From positions 1,550,001 through 1,614,000 of the forward strand of contig AP026073.1 in NCBI GenBank assembly GCA_024349765.1: a DNA stretch of 64,000 nucleotides, read 5' to 3'. This document shows positions 21,735 through 30,301 of the stretch, piece after piece. The notes beneath the pieces are model-generated. The model was given only the letters and a program-made list of their open reading frames with translations, had not been told where the DNA came from and made no database searches. Made by a program: the position numbers and the translations under genes. The DNA is from Streptomyces nigrescens. Its GTDB lineage: Bacteria > Actinomycetota > Actinomycetes > Streptomycetales > Streptomycetaceae. The stretch's first letter is position 1; each line of letters starts with the position of its first letter.

Positions 21735-22942
21735 ACGGGCTGCTCCTGGAGGAGGCGGGGGCGCGCGGCCTCAGAGGTGGCGGCGAAGCGCGCGGGGCTG
21801 AAGGGGCGGGCCTCGTCGGGGAGGCTCCCGGTGGCCAGCAGTTCGGCCATCACGTCACCGGTGACCGGCGTCAGCAGGACACCGTTGCGGAAGTGGCCGG
21901 TGGCCAGATGGAGGCCGGGCAGCTCGGTCGGGCCGAGCAGCGGGGCGTTGTCGGGGGAGCCGGGGCGCAGCCCGGCGCAGCTCTCCACGAGCGGCAGTTC
22001 GGTGATGCCGGGCACCAGCTCGTGCGCGTCCCGCAGCAGCTCGTAGACGCCGCCCGCGGTGACCGTGGTGTCCCAGCCCAGCTCCTCGCTGGTGGCGCCG
22101 ACGACCAGTTCACCGCTCTCCCGCGGCACCAGATAGAGCGGACCGCCGCGGACGACGGCCCGTACGGTGCGCGACAGGAAGGCGGGGGAGCCGGCCGGCA
22201 GGTCCGGCAGGCGCAGCCGCAGCACCTGGCCCTTGACCGGCCGCACCGGCGGCCGCACCTCCTCGGGCACCCCGGCCAGCCGGCCGCTGAAGCTGCCCGC
22301 CGCCAGTACGGTCTGGCCGGCCGGCAGCCGTGTGCCGTCGGCGAGTTGGGCCCCGGTGGCCCGCCCGGCGTCGACCGTCAGCCGTTCCGCGCGGGTGCGG
22401 TGGAAGACCACCCCGGCGCGCTCGCAGGCCACCAGCAGCGCGTGGGCCAGCCGGCGCGGATCGACCTGGTGGTCGCCGTCGACCCGCAGCCCGCCGCGTA
22501 CGCCGGGGGCCAGCATCGGTTCCAGACGGCGGCACTCCCGGCCCGTGAGCCACTGGGAGTCCAGCCCCGAACGGGTCTGCAGGGCGTGCAGTTCGCGCAG
22601 GTGGGCCCGGTCGTCGGCGTCCAGGGCGACGGCCAGGGTGCCGCACCGCCGGTAGCCGGTGGGCTGCCCGCCGGCCTCCTCCAGCTCCTCGATGAACCGC
22701 GGATAGCGGCGGGCCGAGGCGAGATTGAGCCCCAGCAGGGTCTGCTCGCCGTAGTGGAGCTCGGTGACCGCGGCCAGCATTCCGGCCGCGACGTACGCCG
22801 CGCCGCCGCCCGGTGCCGGATCGGCCACGGCCACGGTCAGCCCGCGGCCGGCCGCCCGCCAGGCGGTGACCAGCCCGATGATGCCGCCTCCGATGACGAG
22901 CACATCGGGGTGGCCGGTGGTTCGTGTGGCAGGTGGATGCAT
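21731..22942 (-). CDS. thiO: Glycine oxidase
   Basis: A 403-residue FAD-dependent amine oxidase that converts glycine to dehydroglycine for ThiG. The N-terminal dinucleotide fold VLVIGGGIIGLVTAWRAAGRG is followed by a Gly/Ala-rich FAD segment. Further blocks are VKGQVLRLR, YLVPRESGELVVGATSEE and the C-terminal ATGHFRNGVLLTPVTG that closes the FAD site. It is the first gene of the operon and lies directly behind the TPP riboswitch. The ATG at 22942 is preceded by GGGAGGGG, which is also the 3' edge of the riboswitch. Confidence 0.94.
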   Translation of the reverse strand: MHPPATRTTGHPDVLVIGGGIIGLVTAWRAAGRGLTVAVADPAPGGGAAYVAAGMLAAVTELHYGEQTLLGLNLASARRYPRFIEELEEAGGQPTGYRRCGTLAVALDADDRAHLRELHALQTRSGLDSQWLTGRECRRLEPMLAPGVRGGLRVDGDHQVDPRRLAHALLVACERAGVVFHRTRAERLTVDAGRATGAQLADGTRLPAGQTVLAAGSFSGRLAGVPEEVRPPVRPVKGQVLRLRLPDLPAGSPAFLSRTVRAVVRGGPLYLVPRESGELVVGATSEELGWDTTVTAGGVYELLRDAHELVPGITELPLVESCAGLRPGSPDNAPLLGPTELPGLHLATGHFRNGVLLTPVTGDVMAELLATGSLPDEARPFSPARFAATSEAARPRLLQEQPV

Positions 22943-22951
22943 GGGCGTCCA

Positions 22952-23040
22952 GCCCCTCCCTTCGCCGGCATGACCCGGATCAGGTTCGTACGGTCGGAGG
23001 CCGGCCAGCCTCCCTCTCAGCCCGGTGCGTCCGGGCTCCC
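22952..23040 (-). promoter_or_regulatory. TPP riboswitch (THI element)
   Basis: The minus strand reads CTGAGAGGGA, then a variable arm, then AACCTGATCCGGGTCATGCCGG and CGAAGGGAGGGG. These are the conserved thi-box nucleotides in the right order and spacing. The final GGGAGGGG doubles as the thiO ribosome-binding site, so thiamine pyrophosphate probably represses translation initiation. Confidence 0.95.
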
Positions 23041-23195
23041 GCGAGTGCGTGTACCCGTCACCCTAATACCCGGCCGCGACGGGCCGTAAGGGAACGGGGG
23101 CCCGGTCCGGCGGCCCCGGGGACCCGGACGGCGGTCCGTGACGGTGTGTCAGAGATCTCCTTGCGCGCTGCTGCGAGCCGCGTCGCCGCCCGTCC

Positions 23196-23201
23196 TAGAG
23201 T
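23196..23201 (+). promoter_or_regulatory. -10 element TAGAGT, leaderless FAD reductase
   Basis: TAGAGT is followed by seven bases and then GTG at 23209. No Shine-Dalgarno is present. Confidence 0.5.
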
Positions 23202-23208
23202 TGATCGG

Positions 23209-24492
23209 GTGAGCGAGCAGAGCAAGTCCTCCCAGGCCCCTGACCGCACGCCGCGCGTGGTGATCGTCGGCGCCGGAATCGCGGGCGTGCAGACCGCGGT
23301 CGCCCTGCGGGAACAGGGCTGGCCCGGCACGATCACGCTGATCGGCGACGAGCCGCACCAGCCGTACGACCGCCCGCCGCTGTCCAAGGCGGTCCTGCTG
23401 GGCAAGGCCGACGGCTCCGCCTTCGACGTCGACTTCGCCGGACTGGGCATCGACCTCCACCTCGGCCGCCGGGTCACCGCCCTGGTCCCGGAGGAGCGCG
23501 TGGTCGAGACGGCCGAGGGCCGGGTGCCGTACGACCACGCGGTGATCGCCACCGGCGCCGACCCGATCACGCTGCCCGGCAGCGAGGGGCTGCCCGGCGT
23601 CCACCTGCTGCGCACCCTCGACGACGCCGAACGGCTGCGGCCGGTGCTCGCCGCCCAGCACGAGATCGTGGTCGTCGGGGCCGGCTGGATCGGCGCCGAG
23701 TTCGCGACCGCGGCCCGGGAGGCGGGCTGCGCGGTCACCGTCGTCGAGGCCGCCGACCGCCCGCTGGCGGGCGCGCTGCCCGCCGAGGTCGCCGCCCACA
23801 TGACCGGCTGGTACGCGGACGCCGGCGCCGAGCTGCGGCTCGGTGCCCGGGTCGGGTCCGTCACCTCCGGGGCGGTCACCCTCGCCGACGGCACGGTGCT
23901 GCCCGCCGACGCGGTGGTCGTCGGGATCGGCGCCCGACCCGCCACCGCCTGGCTCGCCGGCTCGGGCGTCGAGGTCTCCGCCGAGGACGGCTCCGTGCTC
24001 GCCGACGAACAGCTGCGCACCTCCGCCCCCGATGTCTACGCGGTGGGCGACTGCGCCTCCTTCCCGTCCACCCGCTACGGCACCCGCCTGCTGGTCCACC
24101 ACTGGGACAACGCCCTCCAGGGCCCCCGCACGGTCGCCGAGAACATCGCCCGCGCCGGCTCGGAGGGGCTGGTGTACGACCCGGTCCCGTACTTCTGGTC
24201 CGAGCAGTTCGGCCGGTTCGTGCAGTACGTGGGCCACCACGTGGACTCCGACGAGCTGGTGTGGCGTGGTGACCCGTCCGGCGCGGCCTGGTCGGTGCTC
24301 TGGCTGCGCGGCGCCGACGGGCCGGGCGAGATTCCGGCCGGCGGGAGCCCGGCGGGCCGGCTGGTCGCGCTGCTCGCCGTGGGCCGGCCGCGGGACCTCG
24401 CCCAGGGGCGCAAGCTCATCGAGCGCGGGGTGGCCCTGGACCGGGAGCGGGCGGCGAACGCGGCGGTCCCGCTGAAGGCCGCGGCGCAGTAA
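23209..24492 (+). CDS. NAD(P)/FAD-dependent oxidoreductase (ferredoxin-reductase type)
   Basis: A 427-residue two-dinucleotide-fold flavoprotein of the putidaredoxin/rubredoxin reductase type. The FAD-binding VVIVGAGIAGVQTAVALR (about 18-35), the second fold IVVVGAGWIGAEFATAAREAG (about 157-177) and the FAD closing motif VYAVGDCASF are intact, with a reductase C-terminal domain after HHWDNALQGPRTVAENI. It should pass electrons from NAD(P)H to a ferredoxin or oxygenase, but no partner is adjacent. The GTG at 23209 sits at leaderless spacing from a -10 element. It is divergent from the thi operon. Confidence 0.85.
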   Translation: MSEQSKSSQAPDRTPRVVIVGAGIAGVQTAVALREQGWPGTITLIGDEPHQPYDRPPLSKAVLLGKADGSAFDVDFAGLGIDLHLGRRVTALVPEERVVETAEGRVPYDHAVIATGADPITLPGSEGLPGVHLLRTLDDAERLRPVLAAQHEIVVVGAGWIGAEFATAAREAGCAVTVVEAADRPLAGALPAEVAAHMTGWYADAGAELRLGARVGSVTSGAVTLADGTVLPADAVVVGIGARPATAWLAGSGVEVSAEDGSVLADEQLRTSAPDVYAVGDCASFPSTRYGTRLLVHHWDNALQGPRTVAENIARAGSEGLVYDPVPYFWSEQFGRFVQYVGHHVDSDELVWRGDPSGAAWSVLWLRGADGPGEIPAGGSPAGRLVALLAVGRPRDLAQGRKLIERGVALDRERAANAAVPLKAAAQ

Positions 24493-24631
24493 CCGGCGGG
24501 TGGCTCGGGGATCGGGGGCGCCGGGGCACCGCGGGCGCACCGGCGGGCGCGCCGGGGGCACGTCGTCACTCTCCGGTGTGCCGGAAGCCGCTCATGGGGA
24601 TGCCCGGCTACCGGCTGTCAGTGCGAGGTGG

Positions 24632-24637
24632 CAGGCT
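24632..24637 (+). promoter_or_regulatory. -10-like CAGGCT, possibly leaderless Rv2175c-type gene
   Basis: CAGGCT (one base off TANNNT) lies six bases before the GTG at 24644. There is no Shine-Dalgarno. Weaker than the other leaderless candidates. Confidence 0.35.
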
Positions 24638-24643
24638 TGTCCT

Positions 24644-25009
24644 GTGACCGAGATTGACGCAAAGATCGATGGACTCGTTCCCGCCTGGCTCACCCTCCCC
24701 GACATCGCCGAACAGCTCGGCGTCGAGGTGACCCGTGTCCGGCAGCTGGTCAAGGAGGGCCAGCTGATCGCGGTGCGCCGCGGCGAGAACCGGGTGCTCC
24801 AGGTGCCCGCCGATTTCATCAAGGAAGACAAGGTGGTCAAGGGCCTCGTCGGCACCCTCACCCTCCTCAAGGACGACGGCTTCACCGACGAGGAGATGCT
24901 GGAGTGGCTGTTCACCGAGGATGAGAGCCTGCCCGGCACCCCGGCCCAGGCGCTGCGCGAGAATCGCGGCACGGAAGTCAAGCGCCGGGCCCAGGCCCTC
25001 GCCGTCTGA
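24644..25009 (+). CDS. Rv2175c family DNA-binding protein
   Basis: A 121-residue protein matching the actinobacterial Rv2175c family. The N-terminal half is a winged helix-turn-helix (LTLPDIAEQLGVEVTRVRQLVKEGQLIAVRRGENRVLQVPADF). The C-terminal half is helical (VGTLTLLKDDGFTDEEMLEWLFTEDESLPG). In Mycobacterium, Rv2175c is a DNA-binding substrate of a Ser/Thr kinase; the PASTA kinase 4.5 kb away makes that relationship attractive here but unproven. GTG start at 24644 gives the family N-terminus and lacks a Shine-Dalgarno. Confidence 0.82.
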   Translation: MTEIDAKIDGLVPAWLTLPDIAEQLGVEVTRVRQLVKEGQLIAVRRGENRVLQVPADFIKEDKVVKGLVGTLTLLKDDGFTDEEMLEWLFTEDESLPGTPAQALRENRGTEVKRRAQALAV

Positions 25010-25082
25010 CGCCCCCGCCGCCGCGGCCGCCCCCGGCAGTCGCGGCGGCCTCCGCAGCCACCTCGATCCGTAACCACCTTTC

Positions 25083-25119
25083 GGGGCGTGCGGACCGGAA
25101 GACCCGGTCCGTACGCCCC
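25083..25119. terminator. Stem-loop between the Rv2175c-type gene and thiE
   Basis: A 16-base-pair stem with one mismatch (arms 25083-25098 and 25104-25119), five-base loop, no T-tract. It ends 20 bases before the thiE start and may be a terminator for the preceding gene or part of the thiE leader. It does not contain thi-box sequence. Confidence 0.55.
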
Positions 25120-25139
25120 TGACCTGGGGGAAGCCGCCC

Positions 25140-25790
25140 ATGAGCACCGCACGACAGGCCCTGTCCGACGCCCGGCTCTATCTCTGCACGGACGCCCGCA
25201 GGCAGCAGGGCGACCTCCCGCAGTTCCTCGACGCCGTGCTCGCCTCGGGGGTCGACATCGTCCAGCTGCGCGACAAGGGCATGGAGGCCGGCGAGGAGCT
25301 GCGCCACCTGGAGGTCTTCGCGGACGCCTGCCGGCGGCACGGCAAGCTGCTGGCCGTGAACGACCGGGCGGACGTGGCGCACGCCGCCGGCAGCGACGTG
25401 CTGCACCTCGGACAGGGCGACCTGCCCGTCCCGGCCGCCCGCGCCCTGCTCGGCCCGGACGTCCTGATAGGCCGCTCCACGCACGCCGAGGCCGAGGTGG
25501 ACGCCGCACTCGCCGAAGCGGGCGTGGACTACTTCTGCACCGGCCCCTGCTGGCCGACGCCCACCAAGCCGGGCCGGCACGCCCCCGGCCTGGACCTGGT
25601 CCGGTACGCCGCGGCGCGGGCCCCCGAGCGCCCCTGGTTCGCCATCGGCGGGATCGACGCCGGCAACCTCGACGAGGTGCTGGCGGCCGGCGCCCGCCGG
25701 GTCGTGGTGGTCCGCGCGATCACGGAGGCGGACGATCCGGGCGCGGCGGCCGCGGCACTGGCCAAGCGCATCCGGACCTGGGACGCCTGA
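25140..25790 (+). CDS. thiE: Thiamine-phosphate synthase
   Basis: A 216-residue TIM-barrel enzyme that joins hydroxymethylpyrimidine diphosphate and thiazole phosphate to thiamine phosphate. The family blocks are [67 protein letters not shown] and [27 protein letters not shown]. The ATG at 25140 follows GGGGGAAG. Although functionally linked to thiOSG, it is on the opposite strand, 3.6 kb away and has no TPP riboswitch of its own. Confidence 0.95.
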   Translation: MSTARQALSDARLYLCTDARRQQGDLPQFLDAVLASGVDIVQLRDKGMEAGEELRHLEVFADACRRHGKLLAVNDRADVAHAAGSDVLHLGQGDLPVPAARALLGPDVLIGRSTHAEAEVDAALAEAGVDYFCTGPCWPTPTKPGRHAPGLDLVRYAAARAPERPWFAIGGIDAGNLDEVLAAGARRVVVVRAITEADDPGAAAAALAKRIRTWDA

Positions 25791-25811
25791 CGGGCCCCGG
25801 CGGGCCGCAAA

Positions 25812-25869
25812 ATGTCCACCCACTGGACATGAACCGGACCAACCAGGCATAACGCCGATGACGGTTGGT
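25812..25869. promoter_or_regulatory. Two dyads upstream of metF
   Basis: ATGTCCA-CCCAC-TGGACAT at 25812-25830 is a perfect dyad with seven-base arms. ACCAACC at 25838-25844 and GGTTGGT at 25863-25869 form a second, 18 bases apart, whose right arm overlaps the metF -35. They are candidate operators; the cognate regulator is unknown. Confidence 0.4.
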
Positions 25870-25893
25870 GTGTGACCGGCTGCTGGTTAACCT
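25865..25893 (+). promoter_or_regulatory. metF promoter, leaderless
   Basis: TTGGTG (25865-25870), 17-base spacer and TAACCT (25888-25893), with the metF ATG at 25900 six bases later and no Shine-Dalgarno. The best complete leaderless promoter in the window. Confidence 0.6.
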
Positions 25894-25899
25894 GCCCGT

Positions 25900-26817
25900 A
25901 TGGCCCTAGGTACAGCTTCCACCAGGACTGATCGCGCACGGACCGTGCGCGAGCTGCTCGCTTCCGGCAAGCAGTCCTACTCTTTCGAGTTCGCCGCGCC
26001 GAAGACCGAGAAGGGTGAGCGGACCCTGTGGAACGCCATTCGTCGGATCGAGGCCGTCGCCCCGACCTTCGTCTCCGTGACGTACGGCGCCGGTGGCACC
26101 TCCCGTGACGGCACGGTGCGCGCCACGGAGCGCATCGCCACGGACACCACCCTCACCCCGGTGGCCCATCTGACCGCGGTCAACCACTCCACCGCGGACC
26201 TGCGCAACATCATCGGCCAGTACGCCGACGCCGGGATCCGCAACATGCTCGCGCTGCGCGGCGACCCGCCCGGCGACCCCATGGGCGAGTGGGTCAAGCA
26301 CCCGGACGGCGTCTCCTACGCCGCCGACCTGGTCCGGCTGATCAAGGAGTCCGGCGACTTCTGCGTCGGCGTCGCCGCCTTCCCCGAGATGCACCCGCGC
26401 TCGACGGACTGGGACACCGACGTGACCCACTTCGTCGCCAAGTGCCGGGCCGGTGCGGACTTCGCCATCACCCAGATGTTCTTCTACCCGGAGGACTACT
26501 TCCGGCTGCGCGACCGGGTCGCGGCGGCGGGTTGCCAGACGCCCATCATCCCGGAGATCATGCCGGTCACGAACGTCCGTCAGATCGAGCGGTTCGCGCA
26601 GCTCAGCAATGCCGCGTTCCCGCCCGAACTGGCCGACCGCATCCTGGCCGTCAAGGACGACCCGGCGGCGGTACGCTCCATTGGCATCGAGTACGCGACC
26701 GAGCTGTGTTCGCGCTTGATGGCCGAGGACGTGCCCGGGTTGCACTTCATTACCCTCAACCACTCCACGGCGACTCTGGAAATCTACGAGAATCTGGGGC
26801 TGCACCAGCGGCCCTGA
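25900..26817 (+). CDS. metF: 5,10-methylenetetrahydrofolate reductase
   Basis: A 305-residue flavin-dependent TIM-barrel enzyme. It reduces methylene-tetrahydrofolate to methyl-tetrahydrofolate for methionine synthesis. Conserved blocks are [14 protein letters not shown] (catalytic Glu), [64 protein letters not shown] and the C-terminal [16 protein letters not shown]. Length is normal. Start ATG at 25900 directly follows a complete promoter with no room for a Shine-Dalgarno. The gene is followed by a membrane protein gene after 37 bases. Confidence 0.95.
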   Translation: MALGTASTRTDRARTVRELLASGKQSYSFEFAAPKTEKGERTLWNAIRRIEAVAPTFVSVTYGAGGTSRDGTVRATERIATDTTLTPVAHLTAVNHSTADLRNIIGQYADAGIRNMLALRGDPPGDPMGEWVKHPDGVSYAADLVRLIKESGDFCVGVAAFPEMHPRSTDWDTDVTHFVAKCRAGADFAITQMFFYPEDYFRLRDRVAAAGCQTPIIPEIMPVTNVRQIERFAQLSNAAFPPELADRILAVKDDPAAVRSIGIEYATELCSRLMAEDVPGLHFITLNHSTATLEIYENLGLHQRP

Positions 26818-26854
26818 ATCACGGTGGCCGGCGAGCGGCGGAAGAGGGGCGTAT

Positions 26855-28057
26855 ATGGGCTGGACGATCCTCTACATCGCGTTCGGTCTGGTCGCCCTGT
26901 GGCTGCTGGGTGAGGTGCTGCTCCAGTACAAGGCCCGGCTGCGCTGGCGGCTGCTCGCCTTCGTGGGCTTCCTCGGTGTCGTCATCGGCGTCGTCATCCC
27001 GTCGGTGATCGTGATCGGGGTCGGTCTGATCGCGTTCGCCATCGGCCAGACCAATGTGACGCTCTCCTTCAAGCGCGGCTTCACCGAAGGCTGGGCGCTG
27101 GGCGGCAAACCCGGTGAGAGCCGGCGGCGCCGCGGTCGCCGCTCCGGCCCGCCCGCCGCCGAACCGTCCCTGCAGGTCTCCGACGTCGAGGCGGTGCCGC
27201 CCGCCGACGGTCCCGGCGCCGGCCCCGCCGACGCTCCGCAGACCGGCCCCGCCCGGGGCGCGGACGGCGGCCCGGACACCTTCGAGAGCACCGGCGGCTT
27301 CCAGAGCCCCGGCTTCCCCGGCCAGGACGGCTACGGCAGCCAGGACACCTACGCCGGTCAGGACACCTACGCCGGTCAGGACACCTACGCAGGTCAGGAC
27401 ACCTACGCCGGCCAGGGTGCCTACGCCGGTCAGGACTCCTACGACTACTCGACCGACGGGTACGGCCCGGGCGGCTACGGGGGTCAGGACCCGTACCAGG
27501 ACCCGCAGGACCGGAGCGTGTTCGCCACCCAGTCCTTCGACGCCACCCCCGTCTACGCGCCGCAGCCGATGCCCGAGGAGACGGGCCAGTACGGCATCTA
27601 CAGCCCGGACGCCCGCACCCCGCAGAGCGGCGACTACACCGGCTACGACGCCTACGGCGCCACCGCGGGCAGCGGCACCGCGGACGCCAACGGCTATGAC
27701 TACGGCGGCGGTTACGGCGCGCCCGCGGCCGGCCAGGACGCCTACGGCGACCCGTACGCGGCATACGGCGACGGGTCCGGCCAGACCGGCTACGCCGACC
27801 CCTACGGCGGCCAGCAGTACGCCGCGCCCTACGACCCCTACGCCCAGCCCGACCCCTACGGCCAGGCGTCCTACGGCGGGCAGCAGTACGGCGCCCAGGA
27901 CCAGCCGGCGGGCCAGAACCCCGGCCAGGGCTACGGCGAGACCCCGCCCGGCGGGGTCTGGGTCCCGCAGCAGCGCGGCGACGAACTCCCGCCCGAGCAG
28001 CCGCCGCACCCGCCGTACCAGCAGCAGGACTACGACGGTCAGCCGTACCGCTACTGA
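26855..28057 (+). CDS. Membrane protein with long Tyr/Gly/Gln-rich low-complexity tail
   Basis: A 400-residue protein of unknown function. Two hydrophobic helices (about 3-22 and 33-65) anchor it. A short basic stretch ([10 protein letters not shown], about 88-97) is followed by roughly 300 residues of Tyr, Gly, Gln, Asp and Pro with no charged clusters, resembling prion-like or condensate-forming domains. Near residue 163 the hexapeptide QDTYAG is repeated six times almost exactly, encoded by an 18-base tandem repeat. The ATG at 26855 follows GAAGAGGGG. It is downstream of metF, but no functional link is evident. Confidence 0.75.
   Translation: MGWTILYIAFGLVALWLLGEVLLQYKARLRWRLLAFVGFLGVVIGVVIPSVIVIGVGLIAFAIGQTNVTLSFKRGFTEGWALGGKPGESRRRRGRRSGPPAAEPSLQVSDVEAVPPADGPGAGPADAPQTGPARGADGGPDTFESTGGFQSPGFPGQDGYGSQDTYAGQDTYAGQDTYAGQDTYAGQGAYAGQDSYDYSTDGYGPGGYGGQDPYQDPQDRSVFATQSFDATPVYAPQPMPEETGQYGIYSPDARTPQSGDYTGYDAYGATAGSGTADANGYDYGGGYGAPAAGQDAYGDPYAAYGDGSGQTGYADPYGGQQYAAPYDPYAQPDPYGQASYGGQQYGAQDQPAGQNPGQGYGETPPGGVWVPQQRGDELPPEQPPHPPYQQQDYDGQPYRY
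27341..27448 (+). repeat. Six-copy 18-base tandem repeat inside a coding region
   Basis: Six units of 18 bases starting CAGGACACCTACGCCGGT; units 1 to 4 differ at only one or two bases, and units 5 and 6 are diverged. It encodes QDTYAG hexapeptides. Copy number is likely to vary by slippage without shifting the frame. Confidence 0.9.
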
Positions 28058-28081
28058 GCCGAACGACCTCCCGGCCCGGCC

Positions 28082-29605
28082 CTACGTGGAGCCGTGCCAG
28101 TCGTCGCCGTGCACGATCAGGCCCGCGACGAGCGCCCCGGACATCCCCGCGTGCGCCAGCCCGCCGCCCGGATGGGACCAGCCGCCGACCGCGTACAGCC
28201 CCGGTATCCGGGTGCGGTTGCCGGGCCGCAGGAAACGGCCCTCCCGGCCCGGCAGCGCGGGGGCCGGTATCAGCTCCTCGTCCGCCGGCGGCAGCACCTC
28301 ACGCCACAGCACCCGCTCGCGCAGCCCCGGCACCGCGGCCTCGGCCACCGCCATCAGCCGGTCGGCCGCCTCCTCCACGGCCGCACCAGGGAGCCGGTCC
28401 ACCGGACCGGGCGGCGCGACCGTCGCGGACAGCGTCACCGCCTCGTGCTCCCCGTCGGGCCGCGTCGTGGGGTCGTCCGGGCGCAGCACCGTCACCGTCG
28501 GCCGCGCACAGGGCGTCCGCGGGCCCCCGCTGCCGTCCCCGAACACGCCCGCCAGCTCCGTGGCGCGGTCCGCGGCATGCACCACCGTGCGGTGTACCGC
28601 GGCCGCCTCGCGGGGGCCGCGCAGCGCCAGACAGACCGTCAGCCGCCCCGGGGCGCGGTCCGCCGGGCCGGTCCGCGGCCGCACCTCGTCCACGCCGTAG
28701 GGATCGCGGCCGCCGAGCAGCCCGGACAGCCGGGCCGGATCGAGGCCCGCGACCACGAACGCGGCCTCCTCCAGCCGGCCGTCGGCCAGCTCGACGCCCG
28801 CCACCCGGCCGTCCTTCTCGGCGATCCCGGTCACCTCCGCACCGAAGGTGAACGCAACCTTGCGGGCCAGACAGCGCTCGTACAGCGCGTCGGCCAGCGC
28901 CCGCACACCGCCGCGGGGGTACCAGCTGCCGAAGGTCTGCTCCATGTACGGCAGCACCGCGGCGCTCGCCGGGGCGCCGCGCGGATCCAGGCCGTACGCC
29001 AGCGCATGGCTCTCCAGCAGGGCGGCCAGCCGCGGGTCGGCCAGCTCGCGGCGGCCGATCTCGGCGAGGGTGGCCGTCGTGGGTCCCTTGTCGCGCCGGC
29101 CGAACAGCCCGCGCCGGCGCACCGCCGGATACGGATCGCGCCCCAGCACCCGCCAGTCCTGCCACAGCGGCTCCTCCAGGAGCGGCCGGCGGGCGGCGTC
29201 CCAGGCGTCCCGGGCGCGGCCCACCAGCTCGCTCCAGCGCTCACCGGCCCCCGCGCCGAGCGCCTCGTCCAGCGCCGCGAGGACCCCGGCCCGCGAGGCG
29301 TTGGGCAGCGACACCGCCGTACCGTCGGCGAAGACATGGCGGCTCGCGGGATCGACCTGGGACAGCTCCAGGCAGCTCTCCAGCGGCTCGCGGCCGGTCT
29401 TGAGGAACAGGTCGCGGTAGACCGCGGGCAGATGCAGCAGGCCCGGTCCCGTGTCGAAGGTGAAACCGTCCCGTGCCAGCTGCCGCACCGCGCCGCCGTG
29501 CGTCGCGGCACGCTCGAACACCGCCACCCGGTGGCCCGCGACGGCCAGCCGGGCAGCGGCCGCCATCGCGCCCATCCCGGCGCCGATCACCGCAATCCGT
29601 GCCAT
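28082..29605 (-). CDS. CrtI-like FAD-dependent oxidoreductase
   Basis: A 507-residue flavoprotein of the phytoene-desaturase/retinol-saturase type. The FAD-binding N-terminus IAVIGAGMGAMAAAARLAVAGHRVAVFER is complete, followed by GGAVRQLARDGFTFDTGPGLL. The C-terminal GLYAVGGWSHPGGGLAHAGMSGALVAGLI is the expected substrate/FAD motif. No carotenoid genes (crtB, crtE) are nearby, so the substrate is open. ATG at 29605 is chosen because of the Rossmann motif and a -10 element seven bases upstream; a longer in-frame extension has no motif. Confidence 0.82.
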   Translation of the reverse strand: MARIAVIGAGMGAMAAAARLAVAGHRVAVFERAATHGGAVRQLARDGFTFDTGPGLLHLPAVYRDLFLKTGREPLESCLELSQVDPASRHVFADGTAVSLPNASRAGVLAALDEALGAGAGERWSELVGRARDAWDAARRPLLEEPLWQDWRVLGRDPYPAVRRRGLFGRRDKGPTTATLAEIGRRELADPRLAALLESHALAYGLDPRGAPASAAVLPYMEQTFGSWYPRGGVRALADALYERCLARKVAFTFGAEVTGIAEKDGRVAGVELADGRLEEAAFVVAGLDPARLSGLLGGRDPYGVDEVRPRTGPADRAPGRLTVCLALRGPREAAAVHRTVVHAADRATELAGVFGDGSGGPRTPCARPTVTVLRPDDPTTRPDGEHEAVTLSATVAPPGPVDRLPGAAVEEAADRLMAVAEAAVPGLRERVLWREVLPPADEELIPAPALPGREGRFLRPGNRTRIPGLYAVGGWSHPGGGLAHAGMSGALVAGLIVHGDDWHGST

Positions 29606-29612
29606 GCCTGCG

Positions 29613-29618
29613 ACTTTA
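29613..29618 (-). promoter_or_regulatory. -10 element TAAAGT, leaderless CrtI-like gene
   Basis: On the minus strand TAAAGT is followed by seven bases and then the ATG at 29605. No Shine-Dalgarno is visible. Confidence 0.45.
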
Positions 29619-29673
29619 TCCGCCGCCACTGACAACGCCGGAACGGGCGGGCGCGGCCGCGGCCGGCGGCCGC

Positions 29674-30294
29674 TCAGCCCGCCGGCGGCACCCCGGCGCC
29701 CGCCGCGGCCAGCCGCTTCTCCTCGCGCCGGGCCCGCCGGCGGCGCAGATAGCGGCGGATCCGCGACCACAGCACGACGATCAGCACGATGCCCGTGATC
29801 AGCAGCAGGGCCGCGAGGGACGCCGCGATCACCGGATGGAACACCGCGAAGACCACGATCCCGGCCACGCCCAGGTCCTCCAGCAGGCTCAGCACGATGT
29901 TGCTGGCCGGCTCCGGCGAGGTGTTCACCGCGATCCGGGCGCCCGCCTTGACCAGGTGGCTCAGCAGCGCCGTGGAACCGCCCACCGCGGCCGCCGCCAG
30001 CTCGGGCAGCGACCCGTCGTGCCCGGCCAGCAGCGCCGCCACCACCCCGCCGGCGACCGGCCGGATGACCGTGTGCACCGCGTCCCAGACCGAGTCGACG
30101 TACGGGACCTTGTCGGCGATCGCCTCGGCCAGGAAGAGCACCCCGGCCACGATCAGCACGTCGGGGCGCTGCAGCGCGGCGGGCACGTCGTCGGTGACGC
30201 CGGCCGTGCCGAGCAGACCGAGGAGCAGGACGACGGCGTAGGCGTTGATCCCGCTCGCCCAGCCACTGGTGAAAACCAAGGGAAGTACGGACAC
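29674..30294 (-). CDS. DUF4126 family membrane protein
   Basis: A 206-residue integral membrane protein of the DUF4126 type. Hydrophobic segments are visible at about 10-30, 42-55, 70-85, 100-112 and 140-175, and the C-terminus is a highly basic helix (RIRRYLRRRRARREEKR) facing the cytoplasm. The start SGWASGINAY is the family N-terminal motif. Function is unknown. The GTG at 30294 lies seven bases after a TACGAT -10 element. A palindrome that nearly matches the reported MacR operator lies further upstream, so MacRS control is a specific hypothesis. Confidence 0.8.
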   Translation of the reverse strand: MSVLPLVFTSGWASGINAYAVVLLLGLLGTAGVTDDVPAALQRPDVLIVAGVLFLAEAIADKVPYVDSVWDAVHTVIRPVAGGVVAALLAGHDGSLPELAAAAVGGSTALLSHLVKAGARIAVNTSPEPASNIVLSLLEDLGVAGIVVFAVFHPVIAASLAALLLITGIVLIVVLWSRIRRYLRRRRARREEKRLAAAGAGVPPAG

Positions 30295-30301
30295 GCCGCA
30301 G

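Noticed and set aside
27341-27448. CRISPR array
   Set aside because: The repeats are in-frame 18-base units without spacers inside a coding region, and no cas gene is nearby.
28082-29605. Carotenoid gene cluster based on the CrtI-like protein
   Set aside because: No phytoene synthase, GGPP synthase or cyclase gene is adjacent.
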